Positions 34,670 to 44,293 are shown, numbered from the stretch's first letter. The stretch is DNA of 64,000 bases from Amycolatopsis nigrescens CSC17Ta-90 (GCF_000384315.1 NZ_ARVW01000001.1:753746-817745), one strand, 5' to 3'. Program-made: numbers and translations. The notes: generated by a model from the letters alone, not told the origin.

Positions 34670-35818
34670 ATGACCGCGCTGACACTCCCCGCCCGCGACG
34701 GCTCGCTCGAGCGCTGGTCGCCGTCGGGTCCCCGGCCGCCCTTGCCATCCGCGAAACCGCCCGCGTCGCGCATCGCCTACGCGGCCGCGCACGTGGTCGC
34801 CGACCCGCTGGCCGAGACCGGCGACTCGGCCGCTGTCGACTGGGAGGCCACCCTCGCCTTCCGGCACCACCTCTGGTCCTGCGGCCTCGGCGTGGCGGAG
34901 GCGATGGACACCGCACAGCGCGGGATGGGCCTCGACTGGACGGCCACCCGCGAGCTGATCCGCCGCACCGGAGCCGAAGCCCGCGCCTCGGGCGGGCGCT
35001 GGGTGGCCGGGGTCGGCACCGACCAGCTCACTGGTCCGTCCACAGTGGACGATGTCGTGGCTGCCTGGCTGGCACAGCTGGAGCTGGTCACCGCCGCCGG
35101 TGCGGTGCCGGTGCTGATGGCCAGCAGGGCGCTGGCCGCCGTCGCCACCGGACCGGCCGACTACCGCGGCGCCTACGGAAAGCTGCTGGCCGCCGCGGAC
35201 GGCCCGGTGCTGCTGCACTGGCTCGGCGAGCAGTTCGACCCCGCGCTGGCCGGCTACTGGGGACATCACGACGTGCGGGCGGCCGCGCGCGAGCTGGCCG
35301 AGTTGTGCGCCGAGCACTCCGCGGTGGTCGGCGGGGTCAAGGTGTCCGTGCTGGACGCCCGCGTGGAGACCTGGTTCCGGCGCGCGCTGCCGGACGGCGT
35401 CGCCTGCTACACCGGCGACGACTTCCACTACCCGGAGCTGATCGCCGGGGACGAGCGCGGGCACAGCGAGGCGCTGCTGGGCATCTTCGACCCGATCGCC
35501 TCGGTGGCGGGCGCGGCACTGGGCAGGCTGGACGCGGGTGACACCGCCGGCTTCCGCGCGCTGCTCGACCCGACCGTGCCGCTGGCCGAGGAGATCTTCC
35601 GCGCACCCACCCGGTTCTACAAGGTCGGCGTGGTGTTGCTGGCCTACCTGACCGGGCACCAGCGGCATTTCCGGATGGTCGCCGGGCTGGAGTCGGCGCG
35701 TTCGATCACGCATCTGGCGCAGGTGCTGCGGCTGGCCGACGCGGCCGGGGTGCTGGCGGACCCGGAGCTCGCGGTGGCCAGGATGCGGCCGCTGCTGGCC
35801 GCGGCGGGGGTGCCCTGA
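34670..35818 (+). CDS. DUF993 / dihydrodipicolinate-synthase-like protein
   Basis: A 382-residue protein of the DUF993 family, thought to have a DapA/aldolase-type TIM barrel. Markers: SRIAYAAAHVVADPL, LAFRHHLWSCGLGVAEAMDT, RGMGLDWTATRELI, VLLHWLGEQFDPALAGYW, GGVKVSVLD (candidate Schiff-base Lys) and YTGDDFHYPELI. A keto-sugar-acid aldolase or hydratase is plausible but unproven. ATG 34670 follows GGAGGACGGCAG. It is the first gene of a two-gene unit with the isomerase at 35818 (TGATG overlap), under the operator at 34637. Confidence 0.85.
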   Translation: MTALTLPARDGSLERWSPSGPRPPLPSAKPPASRIAYAAAHVVADPLAETGDSAAVDWEATLAFRHHLWSCGLGVAEAMDTAQRGMGLDWTATRELIRRTGAEARASGGRWVAGVGTDQLTGPSTVDDVVAAWLAQLELVTAAGAVPVLMASRALAAVATGPADYRGAYGKLLAAADGPVLLHWLGEQFDPALAGYWGHHDVRAAARELAELCAEHSAVVGGVKVSVLDARVETWFRRALPDGVACYTGDDFHYPELIAGDERGHSEALLGIFDPIASVAGAALGRLDAGDTAGFRALLDPTVPLAEEIFRAPTRFYKVGVVLLAYLTGHQRHFRMVAGLESARSITHLAQVLRLADAAGVLADPELAVARMRPLLAAAGVP

Positions 35819-36630
35819 TGGACCGGCTGAGCCTGAACCAGATCACCACCAGGAGCTGGTCGCTGCCCGAGGCGGTGCGCGGCTGCGCCGAGTCGGGGGT
35901 CGGCTGGATCGGGCTGTGGCGGGACAAGGTGGCCGAGGTCGGCGTGGCCGAGGCGGCCAGGCTGGTGGCCGACCACGGGCTGCGGGTCTCTTCGCTCTGC
36001 CGAGGCGGGTTCTTCACCGGGGTGAACCCGGACGGCTCCCCTGTGGACGGACTCGGCGAGACGAGAAGGGCGATCGAAGAGGCCGCGCAGCTCGGTGCCG
36101 AGGTGCTGGTGCTCGTGGTCGGCGGGATCGCCGGCGGCGACCTGGCAGGGTCGCGGCAGCGGGTCGCGGACGCGGTCGCCGAGCTGGTGCCGATGGCGCT
36201 GGACCACGGCGTGCGGCTCGGCCTGGAGCCGCTGCACCCGATCCAGTGCGCCGAACGATCCGTACTGTCCACTTTGGATCAGGCGATGGCGATGGCCGAC
36301 CCGTTCCCGGCCAGCGCGGTCGGGGTGGTGGTGGACGAGTTCCACGTCTGGTGGGACCCGAAGCTGGAGTCGTCCATCGCGGCCGCGGCCGGCCGGATCG
36401 CCGGATTCCACGTCTGCGATCAGCAGGTGCCGCTGACCGACCCGCTGCTCGGCCGCGCGCTGCCCGGTGCCGGGCCGATCGAGCACCGGCGGCTCCGCGC
36501 CTGCGTGGAAGCGGCCGGCTACCACGGTCCGATCGAGGTCGAGGTGTTCAATGCCGAGCTCTGGCGCCGCCCCGGCGCCGAAGTGCTCGCCGAGGTGATC
36601 TCCGCCTACGCCCGGCACGTCGCCGCCTGA
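35818..36630 (+). CDS. Sugar phosphate isomerase/epimerase (TIM barrel)
   Basis: A 270-residue cytosolic xylose-isomerase-like barrel. Metal and substrate residues are likely in LGLEPLHPIQCAERS, VGVVVDEFHVWWDP, AGFHVCDQQVP and IEVEVFNAELW. It is coupled to the DUF993 gene through a TGATG overlap and most likely supplies or uses the same keto-sugar intermediate. It is the fourth separate isomerase-type barrel gene in the window outside the ebo fusion and EboE. Confidence 0.86.
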   Translation: MDRLSLNQITTRSWSLPEAVRGCAESGVGWIGLWRDKVAEVGVAEAARLVADHGLRVSSLCRGGFFTGVNPDGSPVDGLGETRRAIEEAAQLGAEVLVLVVGGIAGGDLAGSRQRVADAVAELVPMALDHGVRLGLEPLHPIQCAERSVLSTLDQAMAMADPFPASAVGVVVDEFHVWWDPKLESSIAAAAGRIAGFHVCDQQVPLTDPLLGRALPGAGPIEHRRLRACVEAAGYHGPIEVEVFNAELWRRPGAEVLAEVISAYARHVAA

Positions 36631-36742
36631 GCTTCCGGGTAGCCAGGATCACACGCGCGGCGGATCGGTGTGCTCGCGCCGGTTGCGGGCGGATACCGTT
36701 GCCGCGGTCACGGTCGTGCGGGAGCGGAAGGAACCACCGAGC

Positions 36743-38173
36743 ATGCGCGAGACTCCCCCGGCACGCCCCGGCCTGAAGGCGGCCGTGCTGCGCCGCAAAC
36801 CGGTGGCAGACCTGGTCGCCGAGGGGGGCCAGGGTGCCGGCGGCACGCTGCGCCGTTCGCTCGGGCTCACCCAGCTCACGTCGCTGAGCATCGGCGCGAC
36901 GCTGGGCAGCGGCATCTTCGTCGTACTCGGCGAGGCGGTGCCGGTGGCCGGCCCGGCGGTGGTGCTTTCCTTCGTGCTCGCCGGCGTCACCGCGTTGTTC
37001 TCCGCGCTGTCCTACGCGGAACTGGCAGGGATGATCCCGCTGTCCGGTTCCTCCTATTCCTATACCTACGCCACCCTCGGCGAGCTGGTCGCCTGGATCT
37101 GCGGCTGGTGCCTGGTTCTGGAATACGGCGTCTCGGTCGCCTCGGTCGCGGTCGGCTGGGGCCAGTACGTCAACGAGCTGCTGCGGATCGTCTTCGGGGT
37201 GGCCATCCCGGACGCGCTGAGCCAGCCGCCAGGCGAAGGCGGCGTGGTGAACCTGCCGGCGATCGCGGTGGTGCTGCTGGCGATGTTCCTGCTGCTGGCC
37301 GGCGCGCGGGAAAGCGCGCGGGCGAACACGATCATGGTGGTGATCAAGATCGCCACCCTGGTGCTGTTCTGCGCGGTGGCGTTCACCGCGGTGCGGGCCG
37401 GGAACTTCAGCCCGTTCCTGCCGCTGGGCATGGCCGGGCTGAGCGCCGGCGCGGCCAAGCTCTTCTTCTCCTACATCGGCTTCGACGCCGCGTCCACCGC
37501 TGGCGAGGAGGCGCGGAACCCGCAGCGGGACCTGCCGCGGGCGATCCTGCTGTCACTGGCCATCGTCACGGTGCTGTACTGCCTGGTCGCCCTGTCCGCG
37601 GTGGGCGCACTGCCGTGGCAGCGGTTCGACGGCGAGCAGGCCGCGCTCTCCCTGGTGCTGAGCACCGTGCTGGACAACGAGGTGTGGGCCGCGCTGCTCG
37701 CGGTCGGCGCGATCGTGGCGATCTCCAGCGTGGTGCTCACCGTGCTCTACGGGCAGACCAGGATCCTGTTCGCGATGTCCCGCGACGGGCTGGTGCCGCG
37801 CTCACTGTCCAAAGTAGACCCCAAGTCCGGTACGCCGAAGGTGAACACCGTGGTGGTCTCCGCGTTCGTCGGGGTGCTCGCCGCGTTCGTCCCGCTCGGC
37901 AGGCTGGCCGACGCCACCAGCATCGGCACCCTGTTCGCGTTCGGCCTTGTCAACATCGCGGTGCTGCTGCTGCGCCGGCGGCGGCCCGAGCTGGCCCGCA
38001 CCTTCCGGGTGCCGCTCGCGCCGGTCACCCCGCTGCTCGGGGTGGCCTGCTGCGGCTACCTGATGCTCAGCCTGGACGTGGCCACCTGGATCGTGTTCGG
38101 CGGCTGGATGCTCACCGGACTGGTGCTCTACTTCGGTTACGGCATCAAGCGTTCCAGACTGGCCGGTCGGTGA
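36743..38173 (+). CDS. APC-family amino acid permease
   Basis: A 476-residue transporter with about twelve membrane helices. Hallmarks are LTSLSIGATLGSGIFVVLGE in helix 1, FFSYIGFDAASTAGEEARNP (helix 6-7) and TRILFAMSRDGLVP. This resembles cationic amino acid transporters. ATG 36743 follows GGAAGGAACC; the frame is open 25 codons further up without a ribosome site. Stands alone; the substrate is not predictable. Confidence 0.88.
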   Translation: MRETPPARPGLKAAVLRRKPVADLVAEGGQGAGGTLRRSLGLTQLTSLSIGATLGSGIFVVLGEAVPVAGPAVVLSFVLAGVTALFSALSYAELAGMIPLSGSSYSYTYATLGELVAWICGWCLVLEYGVSVASVAVGWGQYVNELLRIVFGVAIPDALSQPPGEGGVVNLPAIAVVLLAMFLLLAGARESARANTIMVVIKIATLVLFCAVAFTAVRAGNFSPFLPLGMAGLSAGAAKLFFSYIGFDAASTAGEEARNPQRDLPRAILLSLAIVTVLYCLVALSAVGALPWQRFDGEQAALSLVLSTVLDNEVWAALLAVGAIVAISSVVLTVLYGQTRILFAMSRDGLVPRSLSKVDPKSGTPKVNTVVVSAFVGVLAAFVPLGRLADATSIGTLFAFGLVNIAVLLLRRRRPELARTFRVPLAPVTPLLGVACCGYLMLSLDVATWIVFGGWMLTGLVLYFGYGIKRSRLAGR

Positions 38174-38370
38174 ATTCGCTACACGGAACACCCGAAAGTC
38201 CCCATTCCAGTAGACCATTCGGCGTTACCCGCCGGTACAAGGGAATACCCGTCGAATAGTCCACCAGTTTGGCGGTACCACCGGTCCACGCGTACCGATC
38301 CGGGCGACATATTCGACGACTTCTCCCCCACCGGCCCACCCGGCCAGGCCGGTCGTGCCAAACTGCACGA

Positions 38371-38991
38371 ATGAGCACGGATTCCGCGCCCAAGTGGCGG
38401 CGGCTCGAGCCGGACGAGCGCAAGGAGCAGATCTTCGACTGCGCCGCGCGGCTGTTCGGCGAACGTCCCTACACCGATGTGTCCACATCGGACATCGCAG
38501 CCGAGGCCGGAGTGGCCAGGGGCTTGATCAACCATTACTTCGGCACCAAACGCGAGCTCTACCTCGCGGTCATCCGGCGCGCGCTGACGGTCCCGCACTT
38601 CGCCGTGGAGATCCTGCCGGACGGCACCCTGGAGGCCAGGGCGAACGCGGCGGTGGACTGGTTCCTGGACATGGTGACCAGCCAGGAGAAGATGTGGCTT
38701 GCCGCGATCGCGCCGGAGGGCATCGGCCGGGACCTCGAGGTGGAGCGCATCCTGGAGGAGGCCGACCGCGAGTCCGCCGACCGGGTGCTCGAAGCGGTCG
38801 GGCTGTCCAGGGCGAGCCTGCGCGGCAACGAGCTGAACGCACTGGTCCGCGCCTACGGCGGGATGGTCAAGGCGGCCGGCCGGGAGTGGCTGGTGCGCGG
38901 CGCGCTGAACCGCCAGCAGGTGCACAGCCTGCTCAGCCGAACCCTGGTCACCCTCGTCGGCGACGTCTTCCCCGACATCCAACGCAACTGA
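38371..38991 (+). CDS. TetR-family transcriptional regulator
   Basis: A 206-residue regulator. The HTH is RLFGERPYTDVSTSDIAAEAGVARGLINHYFGTKRELYLAVI at about residues 22-62, followed by an all-helical ligand domain. No clear ribosome site precedes the ATG at 38371, so a leaderless or short-leader mRNA is possible. It ends in the GGCCACC repeat hairpin; the thiolase and MMPL genes follow on the same strand and may be its targets. Confidence 0.88.
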   Translation: MSTDSAPKWRRLEPDERKEQIFDCAARLFGERPYTDVSTSDIAAEAGVARGLINHYFGTKRELYLAVIRRALTVPHFAVEILPDGTLEARANAAVDWFLDMVTSQEKMWLAAIAPEGIGRDLEVERILEEADRESADRVLEAVGLSRASLRGNELNALVRAYGGMVKAAGREWLVRGALNRQQVHSLLSRTLVTLVGDVFPDIQRN

Positions 38992-38995
38992 ACGC

Positions 38996-39046
38996 CCCTC
39001 GAGGCCACCATGCGGGCGTCCAACGCCCCCATGGTGGCCTCGAGGG
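38996..39046. repeat. Nested hairpin of the GGCCACC repeat family
   Basis: A perfect 17-base-pair outer stem (38996-39012 and 39030-39046; arm CCCTCGAGGCCACCATG) with an inner GGGCGT-CCA-ACGCCC stem. It starts 5 bases after the TetR stop codon and has the same two-storey design as 26152-26194. Likely terminator. Confidence 0.85.
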
Positions 39047-39086
39047 CACCTTGTTGGCAAGGCGCCAGTTAACGTAGGGTCGCGCG

Positions 39087-40556
39087 ATGGACCCGAGAAC
39101 CCCGGTACTCGTCGGCGCCGGTCAGTACACGTCGCGTGCGCCGAGCAGCACGCCGCTGGAGCTGATGCGCCTGGCGGCCGAGGCGGCGATCGCGGACACC
39201 GGCGCGGCGGACCTGGCGACCAGGCCGGGCCGGGCGGTGAACGTGGCGGTGGTGGACAGCTTCTCCTGGGGCACCAGCGATCCCGGCAGCATGCTGGCCA
39301 CCGAGCTCGGCATCTCCCCCGCTGAAACGGTCTACACCAGGACCGGCGGCACCGGCCCGGTCGAACTGCTCGCCGACGCCGCCGAACGCATCCGGCTCGG
39401 CACCGACGTGGTGCTGATCGCCGGTGGCGAAGCCGTCCGCTCGCTGTCCAAGGGCAGCTACTCCGGCGGCCCGAAGCAGCCGGCCGGCACCGCGCCCACC
39501 CGACTGCTCGGCGTCGACCGGGACGCCGCGCACCCGGCGGAGACCGCCGCGAAACTGGTGCTGCCGCTGGCCTTCTACCCGCTGCTCGAGAACGCGATCC
39601 GGGCCGACGCCGGCCGCGACCTGCCCGCACAGGTGGCCGCGATCGGGCGGCTGTGGGGCCGGTTCGCCGAGGTGGCGAAGACGAACCCGCACGCGTGGGT
39701 GACCGATCCGCCCGGGCCGGACGCGATCACCGAAACCGGTCCCGGCAACCGGATGGCGGCGCTGCCCTACCGGAAGCTGATGACCGCCAACATCTTCGTC
39801 GACCAGGCCGCCGCGCTGGTGCTGTGCTCCGCGGAGGCCGCGACCGCGGCCGGGATCCCCCGCGACCGGTGGGTCTTCCCGCACGCCTCGGCCGCCGCGC
39901 AGGACCACTGGTTCGTCTCGCAGCGCCCGCACCTGCACCGCTCCCCCGCGATCGCCGCCACCGGCCGCGCCGCGCTGGGGCACGCCGGCGTCGGCATCGA
40001 CGACTTCGCGCACCTCGACCTGTACTCCTGCTTCCCGTCCGCGGTACAGGTCGCGGCCACCGAATTCGGCATAGACCTGACGGATTCGCGACCACCGACG
40101 GTGACCGGAGGGCTCACCTTCGCCGGTGGCCCCGGCAGCAACTACGTCACGCACTCGATCGCCGCGCTCGTGCACCGGCTGCGGGCCGAACCGTCCGCGC
40201 CCGCACTGGCCACCGCGGTCGGCTGGTACCTGACCAAGCACGCCGCCGTGGTGCTCTCGGCCTACCCGCCCGCCACCGCCTACGCGCACCACGAGGTGTC
40301 CGCCGAAGTCGCCGCGCTGCCGTCGCGCGAGATCGCGGTGGATCCGAGCGGTGACGCGACCATCGAGACCTACACCGTGGTGCACGACCGCGCGGGCGAA
40401 CCGGAACGGGGCATCGTGCTGTGCGCGCTGCCCGGCGGCGCCCGCGCGGTGGCCGCCAGCGAACGGGCCGCCGAGCTCGACGGGCTGCTCGAAGGCGACC
40501 CGCTCGGCGCCAAGGTGCAGCTCACCGGCGTTAGCTCCTTCGAGTTTCCGGTATGA
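39087..40556 (+). CDS. Atypical thiolase-family protein (acetyl-CoA acetyltransferase-like)
   Basis: A 489-residue thiolase-fold protein: TPVLVGAGQYTSRAPSS at the N-terminus and LDLYSCFPSAVQVAATEFG plus LTFAGGPGSNYVTHSIAAL at the C-terminus. At the place where biosynthetic thiolases carry the acyl-accepting Cys, the sequence reads YTRTGGTGPVELLADAA, with no Cys. It also has an extra C-terminal OB-like segment. These thiolase-like proteins, known in actinomycetes, may act as lyases or need a partner. It is followed by the MMPL gene after 92 bases. Confidence 0.8.
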   Translation: MDPRTPVLVGAGQYTSRAPSSTPLELMRLAAEAAIADTGAADLATRPGRAVNVAVVDSFSWGTSDPGSMLATELGISPAETVYTRTGGTGPVELLADAAERIRLGTDVVLIAGGEAVRSLSKGSYSGGPKQPAGTAPTRLLGVDRDAAHPAETAAKLVLPLAFYPLLENAIRADAGRDLPAQVAAIGRLWGRFAEVAKTNPHAWVTDPPGPDAITETGPGNRMAALPYRKLMTANIFVDQAAALVLCSAEAATAAGIPRDRWVFPHASAAAQDHWFVSQRPHLHRSPAIAATGRAALGHAGVGIDDFAHLDLYSCFPSAVQVAATEFGIDLTDSRPPTVTGGLTFAGGPGSNYVTHSIAALVHRLRAEPSAPALATAVGWYLTKHAAVVLSAYPPATAYAHHEVSAEVAALPSREIAVDPSGDATIETYTVVHDRAGEPERGIVLCALPGGARAVAASERAAELDGLLEGDPLGAKVQLTGVSSFEFPV

Positions 40557-40648
40557 GAAGGTTGCCGGGACAAATCGGCGGACCTTCACGGCGGATCGAC
40601 GACGTGGGCAGTTAGACGATCGGCGGTGCCCGCGCGGAAAGCGACGGC

Positions 40649-42802
40649 ATGGCCCAGGAGTACGGCAGCTTCAGCGGGACGCTCACGCTGGACGAACCGC
40701 CGCGTCCTCGCCGCCGCCACCGGTGGCTGTGGCCCGCGCTGCTGATGCTGTGCTGGCTGGTGCTCGGCGGCGCTGCCGGGCCGTTCCTCGGCAAGCTGAG
40801 CGAGATCCAGAGCAACGACCCCGGCTCGTTCCTGCCCGCCAGCGCCGAATCCACCGAAGTGCAGCGGCTGCAGGAACGTTTCGCCGCCGACCGGCTGCTG
40901 CCCACGGTGGTGGTGTTCGAACGCGCCAGCGGGCTCACCCCGGCCGACCAGGCGGCGATCCAGCGGAAGGTCGGCGACCTGGCCGGCGCCCCCGGACTGA
41001 ACGGGCAGATCTCCCCGCCGATCCCGTCCGCGGACGGCAAGGCCGCGCAGGTGATCATGCCGGTGGCCGGGGAGGACCCGTACGAAGCTGGCAAGGCCGT
41101 CAAGGAGATCCGCGAGCTGGCCAAGGCCGGGCTGCCGGACGGGCTGCGCGCGCTGGCCACCGGGCCTGGCGGCTACAACGCCGACTTCGCCGAGGTTTTC
41201 GGCGGCATCGACGGGGTGCTGCTGATGATCACCGCCTCGATCGTGGCGGTCATCCTGATCATCGTCTACCGCAGCCCGCTGCTGCCGCTGGTGGTGCTGA
41301 TCTCGGCCGGCCTGGCGCTGTGCACGTCCTCCGCGGTGATCTACTGGCTCGCCTCGGACGGCCTGCTCACCCTGAACGGCCAGTCGCAAGGCATCCTGCT
41401 GATCCTGGTCTTCGGCGCGGCCACCGACTACGCGCTGCTGCTGGTCGCCCGCTACCGCGAAGAACTGCTGCGCCACGCCAGCGCCTGGGACGCGATGCGG
41501 ATCGCATGGCGATCGTCGCTGGAGCCGATCGGGGCCTCCGGTGGCACCGTGATCCTGGGCATGCTGTGCATGCTGGCCAGCGAGCTGACCTCGAACCGCA
41601 GCCTCGGCCCGGTGGCGTCGATCGGCATCGCCGGCGCGCTGCTGGCGTCGCTGACCTTCCTGCCCGCGGTGCTGCTGCTGGTCGGCAGGGCCGCGTTCTG
41701 GCCGGCCGACCCGGTGCCGCGCAAGCACCGCCGGGCCACCCACGGGATCTTCGACAAGGTCGCCGGCCTCGTCCGCCGCCGTCCGCGGTGGACCTGGGTG
41801 ATCACGTCGCTGGTGCTGCTGATCGGGGTCGCCTTCGTGCCCTCGATGAAGGCCGACGGCACCTCGCAGCAGGAGATCTTCCTGAACGAGGTGGAGGCGG
41901 TCACCGGCCAGGAGGCGCTCACCGCGCACTTCCCCGGCGGCACCGGCAGTCCGGCGGTGATCACCGCGAAACTGGCGTCCGTGGACGCGGTGCTGGCCGC
42001 GGCGAAGGGCGCGGACGGTGTGGTCGACGTGCTGCCCACCCCGGCCGACCCGGCGAATCCGGCGGCCGGGCCGAAGACGGTGGACGGCATGATCGAGATC
42101 AACGCCACCCTGCGTGACCCCGCCGACTCGGCGCCCGCGGTCGCCGCGGTGACCGAACTGCGGACCGCGCTGCACGCGATTCCCGGCGCCGAAGCGAAGG
42201 TCGGCGGCCTGAGCGCCCAACAGGCGGACATGATCGAGGCGGCGACCCACGACCGCGACACCATCATCCCGATCGTGCTGGTGGTGATCTTCGCCGTACT
42301 GGCGCTGCTGCTGCGCGCGCTGGTGGCCCCGCTGCTGCTGATCGCGACCGTGGTGCTGTCCTTCGGCGCCACGCTCGGGGTGGGCGCGCTGGTGTTCAAC
42401 GACCTGCTCGGGTTCCCCGGCGCCGACCCGGCGATCCCGCTGTACGCCTTCGTGTTCCTGGTCGCGCTGGGTATCGACTACAACATCTTCCTGATGACCA
42501 GGGCCCGCGAGGAGGCCGTCAAGCTGGGCACCGAGCGCGGCACGCTGGACGCGCTCAAGGTCACCGGCGGGGTGATCACCTCGGCCGGCATCGTGCTCGC
42601 CGCCACCTTCGCCGCACTGTCCGTGATCCCGGTGCTGTTCCTGGCCCAGGTCGCGTTCCTGGTCGCGTTCGGCGTGCTGCTGGACACCTTCATCGTCCGG
42701 TCGCTGCTGGTGCCCGCGCTCGCGGTGGACGTCGGCCGGGTCATCTGGTGGCCGGGCCGCCTGGCCCGCCGCCCCCGCCCGTCCCCCCGCCCCAAACGCT
42801 GA
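40649..42802 (+). CDS. MMPL/RND-family lipid transporter
   Basis: A 717-residue membrane protein with two six-helix halves and two extracytoplasmic loops (about 45-185 and 400-540). Both proton-relay Asp-Tyr pairs of MmpL3-type transporters are present: D260-Y261 in FGAATDYALLL and D610-Y611 in LGIDYNIFLMTRAR. Such proteins flip or export lipids or lipopeptides using proton flow. At 717 residues it lacks the long cytosolic tail of MmpL3. A lipid made by the FAAL-PKS operon 1.9 kb further on is a possible cargo (inference). Confidence 0.88.
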   Translation: MAQEYGSFSGTLTLDEPPRPRRRHRWLWPALLMLCWLVLGGAAGPFLGKLSEIQSNDPGSFLPASAESTEVQRLQERFAADRLLPTVVVFERASGLTPADQAAIQRKVGDLAGAPGLNGQISPPIPSADGKAAQVIMPVAGEDPYEAGKAVKEIRELAKAGLPDGLRALATGPGGYNADFAEVFGGIDGVLLMITASIVAVILIIVYRSPLLPLVVLISAGLALCTSSAVIYWLASDGLLTLNGQSQGILLILVFGAATDYALLLVARYREELLRHASAWDAMRIAWRSSLEPIGASGGTVILGMLCMLASELTSNRSLGPVASIGIAGALLASLTFLPAVLLLVGRAAFWPADPVPRKHRRATHGIFDKVAGLVRRRPRWTWVITSLVLLIGVAFVPSMKADGTSQQEIFLNEVEAVTGQEALTAHFPGGTGSPAVITAKLASVDAVLAAAKGADGVVDVLPTPADPANPAAGPKTVDGMIEINATLRDPADSAPAVAAVTELRTALHAIPGAEAKVGGLSAQQADMIEAATHDRDTIIPIVLVVIFAVLALLLRALVAPLLLIATVVLSFGATLGVGALVFNDLLGFPGADPAIPLYAFVFLVALGIDYNIFLMTRAREEAVKLGTERGTLDALKVTGGVITSAGIVLAATFAALSVIPVLFLAQVAFLVAFGVLLDTFIVRSLLVPALAVDVGRVIWWPGRLARRPRPSPRPKR

Positions 42803-42821
42803 CCGACGCGACCCCGGCACT

Positions 42822-42848
42822 CCCCGGCAAATAGCCGGCTTTTTGCCC
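42822..42848. repeat. GGCAAATAGCC palindromic repeat
   Basis: One 27-base copy, identical to 15193-15219. It lies 20 bases after the MMPL stop and 17 bases before the end of the convergent MFS gene. The central GGCAAATAGCCGGCTTTT can fold as a hairpin ending in a T run, which suits a terminator. Confidence 0.85.
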
Positions 42849-42865
42849 TAAGGGGCGGGCGCGGG

Positions 42866-44293
42866 TCAGGCGACGGGCAGGGGGTTCCCCGGCTCGCTGG
42901 GTTCGACGGCGGGGGTGGCGGCTCGGGGCAGCCAGAGTGCGATCACGGCACCGACCAGGCTGACCGCGGCCGCGATCAGCAGCGCCACCGCCATCGCGTC
43001 GAGGAAGCTGAACTGGCCGATGATCCTGGCCGCTCCGGCCAGCGAGTCGCCAACCGTGGGCGGGTCGAACCCGGGTGCCGCGGTGCCCTGCGCGATCGCG
43101 TCCGCCTCGCCGAGCAGCGCATCCCCGATCGGCTGCGGGAGTCCGGCCTGCTGGGCCCGTTCCGGCAGTGCCACGCCCACCTGCCAGCTGAGCACCGCGC
43201 CTGCCGAGACGATGCCGAGCACCCCGCCAACCTGGCAGGCGACCTGCTGCAGGGCGGACGCGACCCCGGTCGAGTCGTCCGGAGTGGCGCCCATGATCGC
43301 CTCGGTCGCCGCGATCACGCAGAGTCCGGTGCCGAACCCGACCAGCACCCCGGGATAGAGCAGCTCGGAGAACCCGGAGTCGGCCCGCAACAGGGTCAAG
43401 CCGGTCAGGCCGGCGGTGACCAGCACCAGCCCGGCCGACACCGGCCACTTCGGGCCGAACCGCTGCGCCAGCAACCCGCCGATCGGCGCGGACAGCACCA
43501 CCACGCAGGTCGGCGGCAGCATCCACGCGCCGGCCATGATCGGCGCCATGCCCTGCACGTTCTGCAGGTACAGGGTGAGCAGGAACAACAGCCCGAAGAC
43601 GCCGAAAAAACTGATCGCGACCAGCACCGACCCCAGCGACACCGCCCGGTTCGCGAGCAAGCGTCGCAGTGCGCCCGCCGCCGCGTCGCGGCTGCCCTTG
43701 GACTCGGTGATGGCGAAATAGGCGAGTGCGACGGTGACCACCGCGATCGGGGCGTTCACCGCGAACACCGCCGGCCAGCCGAAGCCCTGCACGATCACCC
43801 CGGCGATCACCGGACCGAGCCCGATGGCCAGCGCGTTCACCCCGCCCCAGATGCCCAGCGGCAGGCCCAGCTTCTCGGCCGGGAAGGCGTTGCGCACCAG
43901 CGCCAGCGCGGCGGGCTGCAGCAGCGCACCGGCGAAGCCCTGCAGCACCCGGAACAGCACCAGCGCCCAGACCGAACCGGACAGCGCGATCCCCAGCGAA
44001 GCCGCGCCGAAAGCGAGCACGCCGAACACGAAGGTCCGGCGGCGGCCGATCCGGTCGGCGAGCCGTCCGGCCGGCAGCAGGCCGACGGCCAGCGCCACCA
44101 GGTACGCGTTGGCGATCAGCTCGAGCTGCCCGAGGCTGGCCCCCACCGACGCGGAGATGTACGGCGCCGCGATCGTGGTCGCGGTGCCGTCCAAGCCGAC
44201 CATCGCGCCGCCGAGCACCGTGGCGGTCAGCGTGAGCCAGGGCCGGCCGCGACCGGCGCGGGGTGTGTCCGGGAGCACATCTGCTCGTTCCAT
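42866..44293 (-). CDS. MFS drug/metabolite exporter (DHA2, 14-helix type)
   Basis: A 475-residue transporter of the EmrB/QacA type. Motif A reads LLPAGRLADRIGRRRTFVFG; motif C-like GVNALAIGLGPVIAGVIVQGFGW is present; PAVFAVNAPIAVV follows. About fourteen helices. I used ATG 44293 (MERADVLPDT); a GTG at 44353 would add 20 residues without a membrane role. It is divergent from the FAAL-PKS operon over a shared 379-base region and could export its product or give resistance. Confidence 0.87.
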   Translation of the reverse strand: MERADVLPDTPRAGRGRPWLTLTATVLGGAMVGLDGTATTIAAPYISASVGASLGQLELIANAYLVALAVGLLPAGRLADRIGRRRTFVFGVLAFGAASLGIALSGSVWALVLFRVLQGFAGALLQPAALALVRNAFPAEKLGLPLGIWGGVNALAIGLGPVIAGVIVQGFGWPAVFAVNAPIAVVTVALAYFAITESKGSRDAAAGALRRLLANRAVSLGSVLVAISFFGVFGLLFLLTLYLQNVQGMAPIMAGAWMLPPTCVVVLSAPIGGLLAQRFGPKWPVSAGLVLVTAGLTGLTLLRADSGFSELLYPGVLVGFGTGLCVIAATEAIMGATPDDSTGVASALQQVACQVGGVLGIVSAGAVLSWQVGVALPERAQQAGLPQPIGDALLGEADAIAQGTAAPGFDPPTVGDSLAGAARIIGQFSFLDAMAVALLIAAAVSLVGAVIALWLPRAATPAVEPSEPGNPLPVA

